Shown piece by piece: positions 1 to 9,171 of a stretch of DNA of 64,000 nt. Each line of letters starts with the position of its first letter. The first letter of the stretch is position 1. The stretch comes from Pedobacter sp. D749 (GTDB lineage Bacteria; Bacteroidota; Bacteroidia; Sphingobacteriales; Sphingobacteriaceae). The notes below the pieces were generated by a model. It did no database searches. It worked only from the letters and a program-made list of their open reading frames with translations, and was not told where the DNA came from. The position numbers were made by a program, and so were the translations under genes. The stretch is from contig NZ_CP079218.1 in assembly GCF_019317285.1 (NCBI RefSeq), forward strand, positions 2,666,001 to 2,730,000, written 5' to 3'.

Positions 1-481
1 GGGGAGCGCCAGCAGTAACAATTATTTTGTCGTATGGTGCGTGCGCAGCAATTCCTTTTGAGCCATCACCACAATAAAAAGTAGGTCTGTAACCCATTCC
101 AGGTAAAATCTGAATCGTTCTGTTGTAAATATTCTCTTGTCTTTCTATCGTAAAAACGGTAGCACCCAACTCCATTAAAATACAGGTTTGATAGCCCGAT
201 CCCGTTCCAATCTCAAGTACTTTATCTCCTTTTTTAATGTGCAGCAATTCACTTTGGTAAGCAACCGTATAAGGTTGAGAGATGGTTTGCCCATCCCCTA
301 TCGGAAAAGCAATATCTTTGTAAGATTGATTCCAAAAAGTTTCATCAAAAAAGAAGTGCCGTGGAACTTTACCTATGGCTTTTAACACATTTTCATCTTC
401 AATTCCGCGAGATTTTAACAACTCGACCAGTTTTTTTCTCGCTCCACGTTCCCGGTAATTATCAACAAATTTATACGCCAT
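1..481 (-). CDS. pcm: Protein-L-isoaspartate O-methyltransferase, 3' end cut by window edge
   Basis: This enzyme repairs damaged proteins by methylating L-isoaspartyl residues with S-adenosylmethionine in the cytoplasm. I translated the minus strand from the ATG at 481-479 and found an open frame of 160 codons to the window edge. It contains the SAM-binding motif I (VLEIGTGSGYQT) and the family's typical RHFF...F and QTISQPYTVA stretches ahead of it. The C-terminal part (about 55-60 residues by family length) lies outside the window. It lies 214 bp downstream of priA on the same strand, with a repeat-rich spacer between them, so co-transcription is uncertain. Confidence 0.92.
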   Translation of the reverse strand, partial: MAYKFVDNYRERGARKKLVELLKSRGIEDENVLKAIGKVPRHFFFDETFWNQSYKDIAFPIGDGQTISQPYTVAYQSELLHIKKGDKVLEIGTGSGYQTCILMELGATVFTIERQENIYNRTIQILPGMGYRPTFYCGDGSKGIAAHAPYDKIIVTAGAP

Positions 482-539
482 GAGCTTCAAAATTAGCTTT
501 TTTTAACGGTGATACAAGGGGTAAAATGAGAGAATGATT

Positions 540-690
540 TAATTAGTGAATGATTACCTGAATTAGAGAAAGATACATTATCCACATTAAAGAATGATTG
601 AATGAATGAATTTTGAATGGGAGATTGAGAGAATGTTAGAATGAACAAACCCATCCAATCATTCAAAATTCATTCAATCAATAATTCACT
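540..690. repeat. GAATGA-rich spacer with a large imperfect inverted repeat
   Basis: The priA-pcm spacer is built from degenerate copies of GAATGA/TGAATGATT. One arm (about 595-621) and another (about 651-679) are inverted copies sharing the 16-base core ATTCAAAATTCATTCA, so the transcript could fold into a long AU-rich hairpin. It may act as a weak terminator after priA; there is no GC-rich stem. Function is inferred. Confidence 0.5.
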
Positions 691-695
691 CATTT

Positions 696-3176
696 CTAGT
701 ATGGATCTACATCTATCTGTGTAAAAACACCTTTAAATTCTTTGGTGGCATTAAATTGGGTCAGGGTCTCCCTCAATGCATCTTTAACCTTTTGAATGGC
801 CGTATGCTTATCAGCTTTAATAATGATCTGTTTGATATAAAGATTCCGTACACGGCTTACCAACGGTTGCTCGGGACCTAAAACACGTTTACCAAATTTT
901 CCTTTGAGGATGTTAGCCAGAGTGAATGCCGCGTGATCTAGTATATGAGAATCTTTATGTTTTACATACAAGAATATCATTCTGGAAAAAGGTGGATACA
1001 AGAATTTCTCGCGTTCAACGATTTCGTCGTTGTACATCCCTTCGTAATCATTGTTTACCACTTGTTTGATAATCCGGTTTTCTGCGTCGTAAGTCTGGAT
1101 ACAAACATTACCCTGATCGGCTCTTCTACCTGCCCTACCCGCAACCTGTGCCAACAGCTGGAAGCTCCTTTCGTAAGCGCGGAAATCGGGATAACCTAAA
1201 AGAGTATCGGCATTAATTACCCCTATAAGGTTCAGGTTGTCGAAATCAAGTCCTTTGGCCACCATCTGTGTGCCAATTAAAATATCGGTTTTCTTCTCTT
1301 GAAAGTCATTTAAAATCTGCTGAAGCCCATTTTTTGTCCGCGTACTGTCCATATCCAACCGGGCAATAGTAACCTCTGGATAAAGTAATCTGAGTTCTTC
1401 TTCAATCCGCTCGGTACCAAAACCTTTTTGCTCTACATGTACTGAACCACAAGCCGGACAGATATTAACACTGCTCTGCTGATAACCACAGTAGTGACAA
1501 TGTAATTTCCCACTGCTTTTATGATAGGTTAAACTTACATCGCAGTTTACACATTTTGGGGTATAACCACAGGTTGCACAGATTAAAATGGTGGCATAGC
1601 CCCTCCTGTTCTGAAACAATACAATCTGCTCTTTTTTAGAAAGTGCCAGGTCGATATCTTTGATCAACACGCTCGAAAAATACGAACTCATCGTTTTTTT
1701 CTTGGTTTCTTCAGAGATACTTACTACCTGTTGGTTTGGCAATTGAACACCACCAAAACGTTCTTTCATCTCTACAAGTCCGTATTTGCCCTGTAAGGCA
1801 TTGTAATAACTTTCTAAAGATGGAGTAGCCGAACCTAAAATCACTTTTGCCTGGTGCAGGTATCCTAAGTAAATGGCTGCATCCCTGGCCTGATAACGTG
1901 GTGCCGGATCATATTGTTTATATGAGGGTTCATGCTCTTCATCAACCACAATCAGTTTTAAATCCTGAAAGGGAAGAAAAACAGCTGAACGTGCGCCTAA
2001 GATTACTTTATAGGCACCTGTTCTTACCTTATTCCAGATTTCTACCCTTTCACTATTGTTGAATTTAGAATGGTATACTCCTATCGAATTGCCAAAATAA
2101 CGTTTAATCCGCTCTACAATCTGTGTGGTTAAGGCAATTTCGGGAAGCAGGAACAATACTTGTCCATCTGTATTTTGAATAATTTTTTCGATCAGTTTAA
2201 TATAAACCTGTGTTTTTCCTGATGCAGTGACACCATGCAGCAAAACCACCTCTTTCTCTTCAAAGTGCTGGTTAATCTGACCTAATGCTTTCTGCTGACC
2301 TTCGTTCAGTTCAAAATTAACACTAAACTCTTCATCGTGAGCGGCCAGGCGACTAACCGGCCTTTTCATTACCACAAAAATATCTTTGTCGGTTAAAGCC
2401 TTTAATGCCGCTGGTCCACAATTACTTTCTTCCAAAAGCTGTTCTTTAGCGATCGGAAGATTTGATTTTTGTAATTTCAGGTAAGCCAGCAAAGCGTCTA
2501 ATTGTTTAGGTGCCTTATCCAAAACATTAAAAAGCTGTTTCAGATTTTCTTCATCGCTATAAAAATCATTTAAAATGATGAACGATTTAAGCAAAGGTTT
2601 ATATTTCTGCACTACCTCCTCGGCAACCAGAATCAATTCTTTATCAAGTAAATGGTTGATGATGGGATACACCGTTTTCTGCCCCAGTAGCTTGGAAACA
2701 TCATTAACTGTAAGTTTCTGTTGCTGTTTCAGTGCATTGATGATGATTTCTTCCTTATCGGTAAGCGCAGTATCTTCATTGTAATCTTCACGAAGAATCA
2801 ATATGGTTTCGCTTGCCAATTTTAAACTTGCAGGTAACGCAGCCGCCATTACATCACCTTCATTGCACATATAATAATTGGTCATCCATGTCCAGAATTT
2901 AAGCTGCATGGGTGTAATTACAGGCTCGGCATCTACAACATCAATAATATATTTCGCCTCATAAGCCACTGGTGGTACCGTGCTGATTCCGCTAATTAAG
3001 GCCGTATAAATTTTATGCTTTCCAAATTGCACCACCACCCGTTTTCCAACAGCAATCTGGTCGTTTAAATCAAAAGGTACCCGATAAGTATAGTTTTTCG
3101 CCAAAGATAATGGCAAAATAACTTCCACAAAAAGTGTTTCTCTTTCTGAAAAAATATCGTTTTCGAAAGTATTCAT
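696..3176 (-). CDS. priA: Primosomal protein N' (replication restart helicase PriA)
   Basis: PriA is a 3'-5' superfamily 2 DNA helicase that reloads the replisome at stalled forks. The 826-residue length is in the family range. An N-terminal DNA-binding domain (about 1-110) is followed by the helicase core with Walker A GVTASGKT (about 315-322) and Walker B DEEH (about 412-415). Eight zinc-binding cysteines follow in CxxC pairs between about 533 and 576, then the second helicase lobe. The start ATG overlaps the TAA of the upstream DUF423 gene by one base (TAATG), which implies translational coupling. Confidence 0.97.
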   Translation of the reverse strand: MNTFENDIFSERETLFVEVILPLSLAKNYTYRVPFDLNDQIAVGKRVVVQFGKHKIYTALISGISTVPPVAYEAKYIIDVVDAEPVITPMQLKFWTWMTNYYMCNEGDVMAAALPASLKLASETILILREDYNEDTALTDKEEIIINALKQQQKLTVNDVSKLLGQKTVYPIINHLLDKELILVAEEVVQKYKPLLKSFIILNDFYSDEENLKQLFNVLDKAPKQLDALLAYLKLQKSNLPIAKEQLLEESNCGPAALKALTDKDIFVVMKRPVSRLAAHDEEFSVNFELNEGQQKALGQINQHFEEKEVVLLHGVTASGKTQVYIKLIEKIIQNTDGQVLFLLPEIALTTQIVERIKRYFGNSIGVYHSKFNNSERVEIWNKVRTGAYKVILGARSAVFLPFQDLKLIVVDEEHEPSYKQYDPAPRYQARDAAIYLGYLHQAKVILGSATPSLESYYNALQGKYGLVEMKERFGGVQLPNQQVVSISEETKKKTMSSYFSSVLIKDIDLALSKKEQIVLFQNRRGYATILICATCGYTPKCVNCDVSLTYHKSSGKLHCHYCGYQQSSVNICPACGSVHVEQKGFGTERIEEELRLLYPEVTIARLDMDSTRTKNGLQQILNDFQEKKTDILIGTQMVAKGLDFDNLNLIGVINADTLLGYPDFRAYERSFQLLAQVAGRAGRRADQGNVCIQTYDAENRIIKQVVNNDYEGMYNDEIVEREKFLYPPFSRMIFLYVKHKDSHILDHAAFTLANILKGKFGKRVLGPEQPLVSRVRNLYIKQIIIKADKHTAIQKVKDALRETLTQFNATKEFKGVFTQIDVDPY

Positions 3177-3562
3177 TATTTATCTTTAAATGCCGCAAAA
3201 AAGAGCATTATCCATCCCAATACAAATAAAAGCCCGCCAATTGGTGTAATTGGTCCAATAAATTCAGTAAATCCTAAATGCGATATGCTTCGGGTAGCCA
3301 ATAAATATAACGATCCTGAAAAAAGGATGATTCCAAATGTGAAGCAGAAATAAGCAATATTAATGAGTTTGTTCCGATAACGGGCGAAGGTAGAAAGGTA
3401 CAATAGTGCAAATGTATGATAGAACTGATAATCAACACCTTTTTGCCAGATTTCTAATGATGGCCCATCAATTAAGGCCTTTAAGCCATGGGCACCGAAT
3501 GCGCCCAGTAAAACAGCAACAGCACCAAAAAAAGAAGCAGTAAGGATTATTCGTTTATTCAT
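3176..3562 (-). CDS. DUF423 family small membrane protein
   Basis: This is a 128-residue inner-membrane protein with four predicted hydrophobic segments. The GAFGAHGLK motif near residues 21-29 and a closing LGWIMLFFAAF helix are typical of the DUF423 (YgdD-like) family, whose biochemical role is unknown. The stop overlaps the priA start by one base, so the two form a coupled operon. The association with priA is an observation and does not assign a function. Confidence 0.88.
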   Translation of the reverse strand: MNKRIILTASFFGAVAVLLGAFGAHGLKALIDGPSLEIWQKGVDYQFYHTFALLYLSTFARYRNKLINIAYFCFTFGIILFSGSLYLLATRSISHLGFTEFIGPITPIGGLLFVLGWIMLFFAAFKDK

Positions 3563-3652
3563 AGTTAATTGCTAGTAGCAATCGCTAAATTAATAAATTG
3601 ACAAAGAACTTCTCACTAATCAATGTAATAAATTAAATTTGTTGCACAGCAG

Positions 3653-5221
3653 ATGAAAAAAATCGTAATTCTAACAAGTGCATTATTTTTAGGTGTAGCC
3701 TTTATGGCCTACCTTTATTTTTCGAAATTGGGAATTGATAATGATGCGAAAGACCTGGCGCTGCAATCGGCAACCAATAATGCCGCTTTGGTGTTTTCCT
3801 TTCAAAACGATAAAGGTTTTTACGATATCATTGAAGGGCAACAGCTTATCCAACAGGTTTTAGGGAAGGATAAAATGAACCTTTTAAAACAGCTAAAAAC
3901 AAGCATTATCGACGATAATCTGCTAAACAGATACCTGAAAGATCAGCAAGTTTATATTAGTGTGCTGCCCGACTCGAATAAAACGCTAAACTTCTTAATC
4001 ACCTTGCAGATACAACGTGATAATGACATCAAAAAATTCTACGAACAGTTAAAATTTAAAAAAGCGATCAGCGAAAATGCTAAGGATCTGTACACGGTGA
4101 AGCTCAATGACAGCTTATCGGTTTATTTAGGCATTCATAACCAGGTATTAACTGCATCAACATCGCTCAAACTGATCAATGATGCCAATGTACGTTTAAC
4201 AGAAAATCCCTTTACCGAATACATTAAGGAGAATAACCGTCAAATTAAAAATGTACTCAGCCATGTTTATATTAATTTTAACCAGGCTCCCTTATTGATC
4301 AAAAATATTATTGCTGGCAACATTAATGGCGAGATTTCAATTTTTAACCAACAGAACAGTTTCGCTGTACTCAATTACAATTTCAGTAAAGAGAAAATTC
4401 TTTTCAACGGGAGTACCGAATTAAAAGATCAGCATAATTATCTTAAATTATTCGAAAACACCGCGGCCCAAAATACATCTATCCAAAATATCCTGCCTGA
4501 TAATACTGCAAATTATGTACTTTATGCTTATGATAATTATGGTAAATGGCTCAAAAAACTGAATAGCTGGCAGGAACAGACGAAAATACTTTTAAAAACC
4601 AATGCCGCAATAAAAAAAGTAAAGGATGATTACAGAACAGATTTAAATTTGATTTTTACTACTTACACCAAAAATCAGTTTATTCTTTTTCAGTTAAGCA
4701 CCAGCGAAAAACTAGGCGCAATTTCGTTATCAAATGGCGAAAAAGTAAAACAGTTATTGCTTGATGTAAGTGCAGATTATAACGAAGACATTAAGCTCTT
4801 TAAATCGACTGATATCTTATACAGTTATTTTGGCGAACCATTAAAAAAATTTGGCAGGCCATATTATACCATTGTAGATAATAACTTAGTTGTAGCCAAT
4901 AATGCCAGCACGTTGCAATCATTTCTAAATAATTATAAAAACAACAGGCTTTTAATTCAAACGCCACAATATTTAGATGCAATGAACCAGATTTCTACCA
5001 CTTCAAACATCAGCTATTACATCAATACTAAAAATTCTGCAGATATTTTCAGACACAACATCCAACTGAATTTCTACAAACATCTACGGGCCGATAGTGG
5101 TTTAAAAAGTTTCGATACTTTTTGCTACCAAATGAGTTCAGATAAAAACAAGTTCATCACTAACTTACTCTTAAACAAATACATACAAAATGAAACACCA
5201 GATTCATTAAGTAACCGTTAA
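3653..5221 (+). CDS. Uncharacterised membrane-anchored protein, DUF3352-like
   Basis: I do not recognise a characterised family. The 522-residue product starts with a single hydrophobic segment (about 3-24) that looks like an uncleaved anchor or signal peptide without a clear AQ or lipobox site. A large exported domain follows, with repeated patterns of beta strands and short helices (for example SVLPDSNKTLNFLITLQ). The layout resembles the loosely defined DUF3352 group, but that is a weak match by eye. It lies 29 bp upstream of the DUF5723 barrel gene on the same strand, so a shared envelope role is likely. A TAAATTTG box (3634-3641), the Bacteroidota -7 consensus, lies just upstream of the ATG. 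Confidence 0.7.
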   Translation: MKKIVILTSALFLGVAFMAYLYFSKLGIDNDAKDLALQSATNNAALVFSFQNDKGFYDIIEGQQLIQQVLGKDKMNLLKQLKTSIIDDNLLNRYLKDQQVYISVLPDSNKTLNFLITLQIQRDNDIKKFYEQLKFKKAISENAKDLYTVKLNDSLSVYLGIHNQVLTASTSLKLINDANVRLTENPFTEYIKENNRQIKNVLSHVYINFNQAPLLIKNIIAGNINGEISIFNQQNSFAVLNYNFSKEKILFNGSTELKDQHNYLKLFENTAAQNTSIQNILPDNTANYVLYAYDNYGKWLKKLNSWQEQTKILLKTNAAIKKVKDDYRTDLNLIFTTYTKNQFILFQLSTSEKLGAISLSNGEKVKQLLLDVSADYNEDIKLFKSTDILYSYFGEPLKKFGRPYYTIVDNNLVVANNASTLQSFLNNYKNNRLLIQTPQYLDAMNQISTTSNISYYINTKNSADIFRHNIQLNFYKHLRADSGLKSFDTFCYQMSSDKNKFITNLLLNKYIQNETPDSLSNR

Positions 5222-5250
5222 TAATGAACCATCCCTAGAAACTATTTTAC

Positions 5251-6660
5251 ATGAAGAAACTTTTACTGGCGTTACTGGCAATAACCAGCTTCAGTGTTGC
5301 AAATGCACAACAATATGCGCTTTTTGGCACGAAAACCATGTTTGATGCATTCGAAAATCCATCGCAGAAATCTTTCACCCTGGATTCATCACGAAGATTT
5401 TCTTCCAATTTCTTCTTACCTTATCTTGGAACGAATGCCATTAATAAGGGAAGCTCTAAGCTGGCTATAAGAAAATTAACACAAGAAGGTGTTTTTGATA
5501 CCAGAAGTTTACCGATTGGCACCGGAGAAGTGAATCATTTTTTTGAGAACAGCAATATCTATGTAGCAGCCTTCAGGCTTTTCATGTCTTATAAAGATCA
5601 AAAAGAAATGGGTTTTTCGTGGCAGATCAGGTCTGATGCCAATATAGATTACACTAATGAAACTTTGGTTATTTTTAATTCATTCGAAAGATTTAATACC
5701 GACCAACTGTATTCCGGAATATTGGATACCAAGGGTTATGAACAAAGCTACCACCAATTTAGCTTTACCTATCGGGAAAACTGGAATAAAAGGCTGGCAT
5801 TTGGTTTAAAAGCAAGTATATTGAGCGGAATACTTTATAACAAATTAGATGTTTCTGAATCTAATTTATATATCACATCCGGATCAAATGATCCGTTAAT
5901 TAGCTTTAAAGGAACCTATTCAGCTAACTTCGCTGACTTTAAGGAGGTAGACCAGAAAAACTTTTTCCCAAATTTTAAAAACCCTGGTTTATCATTAGGT
6001 TTTGGAACAAATTATACCACGGAAAAGGGTTTGTTTTTAATGGCTAACATTAAAGATTTAGGATTTATCTGGTGGCGCAGTAATACCCAACGTACTACTA
6101 TAGATCAACCGGACGGTATTCCGAATATAGTAAACAACCAGTCGAATATCAATCAGCAAATAAAAGACATTTTCCTCCATTCAGGGCAACCCAAAAAGTT
6201 TTTGGCCCCAACCAATGCTAAACTGGATGTTTATCTATCTAAACGTTATGATTTTTACAAACCCGCATTGGCTGTTTCGAAAAACCTGCTTTACAAAGGC
6301 GGGGACATCGCTTTTGTAAACACCTTTATTTTTAACGATCTTTCAGGAAGCATTACCCCATTATATAATTTAAATGGTGTTTTTATGGTTGGCCTGCAAG
6401 GGAAATACCAGACTCCAAATTTCGAGTTGTTTATGGGTACCGATAATTTGGTGGCTACCAGTTTCCAAACTTATGGACTACTTAAAAAAGATGCTACTGT
6501 AGGCAGCGGCCCCAATGGTGCTTCTTTTTACATGGGTGTAGGCATTAAATTCGGCAGTGTAGTTAACCATCCTCAATTTGCCGATATAATACCGGTCATA
6601 AATGGTAATGAAAGAGAAAGTTTCTTTAAAAGTTTGTTTTCGGTATTTAAAAGAAAGTAA
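5251..6660 (+). CDS. DUF5723 family outer-membrane beta-barrel protein
   Basis: The 469-residue protein begins with a clear signal peptide ending in ANAQQ (cleavage about residue 19-20). Short amphipathic strands rich in glycine and aromatic residues follow, as in the PorP/DUF5723 type of Bacteroidota outer-membrane barrels. The phrase ALFGTKTMFDAFENPS at the mature N-terminus is typical of DUF5723. The last segment continues past the barrel with a short basic tail. It is probably co-transcribed with the gene 29 bp upstream. Its substrate or partner is unknown. It converges with tsaB, with only five bases between the stops. Confidence 0.82.
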   Translation: MKKLLLALLAITSFSVANAQQYALFGTKTMFDAFENPSQKSFTLDSSRRFSSNFFLPYLGTNAINKGSSKLAIRKLTQEGVFDTRSLPIGTGEVNHFFENSNIYVAAFRLFMSYKDQKEMGFSWQIRSDANIDYTNETLVIFNSFERFNTDQLYSGILDTKGYEQSYHQFSFTYRENWNKRLAFGLKASILSGILYNKLDVSESNLYITSGSNDPLISFKGTYSANFADFKEVDQKNFFPNFKNPGLSLGFGTNYTTEKGLFLMANIKDLGFIWWRSNTQRTTIDQPDGIPNIVNNQSNINQQIKDIFLHSGQPKKFLAPTNAKLDVYLSKRYDFYKPALAVSKNLLYKGGDIAFVNTFIFNDLSGSITPLYNLNGVFMVGLQGKYQTPNFELFMGTDNLVATSFQTYGLLKKDATVGSGPNGASFYMGVGIKFGSVVNHPQFADIIPVINGNERESFFKSLFSVFKRK

Positions 6661-6665
6661 ATACC

Positions 6666-7361
6666 TTAACCTTGTACTTGTTGTTTTTTAGATTGGGTAA
6701 CGACAAAATCTTTCAGGTAAAAGGGTTCGAAATAGGCTACATCTTCAAATTTACTGTTGCTGAAAGCTTTATTAGCTAAACCCGACATATATGTTGCAGA
6801 ATTAAAGTTAGCTTCATCGAATTTTGCATTTTGATGTGTTAAAACTTCTGCACACTTGGCTGCTCCATCACCTATAAAAGTAAGCGTTTCCTTTGCGAGA
6901 TCATCTGTAAAACTTGTTTCATCAATAATTTTAGCTTCAGTTGGTAAAATTATGTTTAACGATAGGTCGAAAATTGAGGTATACACTTCCATTCTACGGG
7001 CATCGATCATCGGACAAATTAAACCAGAATAATCCGGGTTCTCCGCTAAGTAACCGGCAGCCATCATTTCTAACGTTTCAATTGCGATCAGGGGTTTATC
7101 TAAGGCATAACAAAGTCCTTTAGCAGTAGAAACACCAATTCTCAATCCGGTATAAGATCCAGGACCTTTACTTACGGCGATGGCATCAAGTTCCTGATAG
7201 CTTAGTCCTGCAGTTTTAACTACTTCATCAATAAACAGGGTTAAATTTGCTGCGTGCAGGTTTTGTCCGTGCTCTTCTTTAAAAGAAATTGTTTTCCCGT
7301 TAACAGATAATGCCACAGAACAAATTGCCGTAGCGGTTTCTATTTGAAGTATTTTAGCCAT
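6666..7361 (-). CDS. tsaB: tRNA threonylcarbamoyladenosine biosynthesis protein TsaB
   Basis: TsaB is the dimerisation partner of TsaD in the complex that makes the universal t6A37 modification of ANN-decoding tRNAs. The 231-residue length fits. The N-terminal strand (ILQIETATAICSVAL) and the conserved KGPGSYTGLRIGVSTAKGL stretch (about 65-83) identify the ASKHA-fold TsaB family; the catalytic metal-binding residues of TsaD are absent, as expected. The ATG at 7361 begins MAKILQIET. It is convergent with the DUF5723 gene and has its own upstream spacer full of repeats. Confidence 0.96.
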   Translation of the reverse strand: MAKILQIETATAICSVALSVNGKTISFKEEHGQNLHAANLTLFIDEVVKTAGLSYQELDAIAVSKGPGSYTGLRIGVSTAKGLCYALDKPLIAIETLEMMAAGYLAENPDYSGLICPMIDARRMEVYTSIFDLSLNIILPTEAKIIDETSFTDDLAKETLTFIGDGAAKCAEVLTHQNAKFDEANFNSATYMSGLANKAFSNSKFEDVAYFEPFYLKDFVVTQSKKQQVQG

Positions 7362-7507
7362 GGGGCAAAGATAAGTAAAAATGGAAGATGTAAGAGGGAT
7401 TATGGAAGATGGGCGTGGCTAGTCCGAAGTCTTTAGTCCGAAGTTAAATACCCTTTGTGTCGTGTCATACTGAAAAATAATTTTTGTATAAAAATCCTTC
7501 TAGGTAC

Positions 7508-7729
7508 CGTCATTTCGAGCGGAGTACAACGCAGTTGAGAACCCGAAGGCTCTGCGAAGCAAAATCTGCCTAGATAGATCTCTCCATTTCGCTGCGCTAC
7601 AGTCGAGATGACGACCATTCTATTGAATTCTGTCTTTAATAGCGGAGTCGAAGAATAATTGAACCAAACGAAATAGATTTCTCCGTTCCGCTGCCTTACA
7701 TCTGATCGCTATCGGATCGAAATGACGGC
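7508..7729. repeat. Dispersed palindromic repeat cluster in the tsaB-yidD spacer
   Basis: The 459-bp spacer 7362-7820 holds no gene that I can support. A first inverted repeat runs from CGTCATTTCGAGC (7508) to GTCGAGATGACG (about 7614). A second, partial one (about 7671-7729) ends with TCGGATCGAAATGACGG and includes the GATCGCTATCGGATC palindrome also found at 15497, 19741, 28466 and 54277. A 61-codon open frame here (minus strand, 7433-7618) is simply the translated repeat. Confidence 0.8.
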
Positions 7730-7820
7730 CACCTTAATCAATAATCAAATGGCTAATGAATCAATAACCAGTCAGCTGTGGCAACAAATCAACTAATGAC
7801 TAATGAACGATTAAACCTCG

Positions 7821-8051
7821 CTATGGAACCGGGTCGTGCCCATGTTTACCCCAGGGATGACAACGGCCTATACGTTTCAGCGCCAGCCAGCCACCTTTAA
7901 ACGGGCCATGTTTTTTAATGGCCTCTATGCCATATTGTGAGCAGGTTGGTGTAAAGCGGCAGTTTGCGCCTAGCATAGGTGAAATGGCGTATTGATAAAT
8001 TTTGATCAACCCTAAAAAAAACCATCCAAAAATTTTATTGATGAATTTCAT
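7821..8051 (-). CDS. yidD: Membrane protein insertion efficiency factor YidD
   Basis: YidD is a short membrane-associated protein that assists YidC-dependent insertion. All 76 residues fit: an amphipathic N-terminal helix, then the diagnostic [28 protein letters not shown] and GRCHPWG segments. The gene overlaps the 3' end of rnpA by 17 bp, the usual rnpA-yidD arrangement. The adjacent yidC seen in many genomes is not present. Confidence 0.96.
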   Translation of the reverse strand: MKFINKIFGWFFLGLIKIYQYAISPMLGANCRFTPTCSQYGIEAIKKHGPFKGGWLALKRIGRCHPWGKHGHDPVP

Positions 8052-8433
8052 TGGGCTGGATTAAATTTTGGAAACGCTTAAAGGTAGCGATCAGTTTTTT
8101 CTCGATGAAAGCAAATTCGTACTTATCCTTTCCTACAAACTGGATTGAAAACAAAAGCAATCCCCGATCTGCAGGTAATGACATGTAAAATTTATCTTGT
8201 TTATTTAGGCGATAAGCTTCGCGTATGCGGCGCTTGAGCAGATTGCGATCTACTGCCCGTTTATATCTTTTTTTAGGAACATTGATCACCACCTGCGCTT
8301 GTACATTCGCTGGTATATCAACAAAAAGATAAGAAATCCGGAAGGGATATAATAAAAAAGAAGAACCGTTTTTAAACAGCAGGTCTAAATGTTTCCTGCT
8401 GCATAACCGTTCTTCTTTCTTGAATGTGTACAT
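8035..8433 (-). CDS. rnpA: Ribonuclease P protein component
   Basis: RnpA is the basic protein subunit of RNase P, which matures tRNA 5' ends. The conserved RNR-type motif appears as [14 protein letters not shown], preceded by [11 protein letters not shown] place the start at the ATG at 8433-8431 ([11 protein letters not shown]), giving 132 residues, the normal family size. A longer frame opening at TTG 8496 would add 21 residues unlike the family and run nearly into rpmH. The gene sits between rpmH (66 bp upstream) and yidD (17-bp overlap). Confidence 0.93.
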   Translation of the reverse strand: MYTFKKEERLCSRKHLDLLFKNGSSFLLYPFRISYLFVDIPANVQAQVVINVPKKRYKRAVDRNLLKRRIREAYRLNKQDKFYMSLPADRGLLLFSIQFVGKDKYEFAFIEKKLIATFKRFQNLIQPNEIHQ

Positions 8434-8499
8434 ATATTTTGATTGATAATTGCAGACTTTGATCTGCCGATTCCGAATTAACGGAAAAGCAATCAAAAA

Positions 8500-8658
8500 T
8501 TATGCTTTATGCTTGCGTTCGTCAGAAACTGTTAATCTTTTTCTTCCTTTAGCACGACGTGATGCTAATACTCGTCTGCCGTTAGCTGTTGCCATTCTTT
8601 CGCGGAAGCCGTGTTTGTTTCTTCTCTTTCTTTGCGAAGGTTGGTATGTTCTTTTCAT
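8500..8658 (-). CDS. rpmH: 50S ribosomal protein L34
   Basis: I translated this 52-residue gene directly from the minus strand: ATG at 8658-8656, TAA at 8502-8500. The product begins [18 protein letters not shown] and ends [12 protein letters not shown], the universal L34 pattern (very basic, 44-52 residues). It is the first gene of the rpmH-rnpA-yidD cluster and has a well-formed promoter 35 bp upstream. Confidence 0.97.
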   Translation of the reverse strand: MKRTYQPSQRKRRNKHGFRERMATANGRRVLASRRAKGRKRLTVSDERKHKA

Positions 8659-8692
8659 GACTGTATATTATCTATTGTAAAATTAAGAGGTG

Positions 8693-8723
8693 CAAATATA
8701 AAGCGATTTCTCTACAAATGCAA
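8693..8723 (-). promoter_or_regulatory. Bacteroidota-type promoter of rpmH
   Basis: On the minus strand TTG (8723-8721) is followed after exactly 20 bases by TATATTTG (8700-8693). This matches the Bacteroidota sigma-ABfr consensus, a -33 TTG and a -7 TAnnTTTG about 19-20 bases apart. Transcription would start near 8686, leaving a leader of about 28 nt before the rpmH ATG. Confidence 0.7.
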
Positions 8724-9171
8724 GAGTGATTAATTATTATTTTTTCTATTTAAATGCAAATGTAATAATTCTTTTGAAAAAGATGCCTTGTGGGCATTTA
8801 AAATATGTGCTTGTATGTTTTATTGTTTCACCAAACGTTCCCACGGAACGAAAATATAAATATTTTTTCCACCCATAATCCATTTCGATGCATTGTCATC
8901 CTGATATAGAACGCTAGAAAGGATCAAGCATCAATAACAGCAACGACAGCCGTAAAATAAACCTGATTGGAGTGGAAACCCTTTTTGTCAGCCTGAGCGC
9001 AGTCGAAGGGTAAAAAGATTGTAACGGAAAGCAGGGCTAACAATAATTTTAGCACTCAATTGCTTTGCAAAAAAAACTAATGACTACATAGTGAGCTAAC
9101 ATCTTTCTGGCAATGAAGATCCTGATCCCGAAGTTTCGGGACAGGGTGACACCAGTTATAAACATTACTTT
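8724..9171. other. Gene-free spacer with two repeat remnants
   Basis: No gene is supportable here. Two dispersed-repeat fragments are visible: GCCTGAGCGCAGTCGAAGG (about 8991-9009), one arm of the family seen complete at 54071-54146, and the perfect hairpin CCCGAAGTTTCGGG (9127-9140) followed by ACAGGGTGACA. The latter lies just beyond the stop of the LytTR gene and could help end that transcript, although no T-run follows. Confidence 0.55.

Noticed and set aside
7433..7618. A 61-codon minus-strand open frame
   Set aside because: It is translated palindromic repeat sequence (RNGEIYLG, GSQLRCTPLEMT) with no ribosome site or family match.
8500..9171. Replication origin next to rpmH-rnpA
   Set aside because: No dnaA gene and no cluster of DnaA boxes is seen; in Bacteroidota this cluster is often away from oriC.
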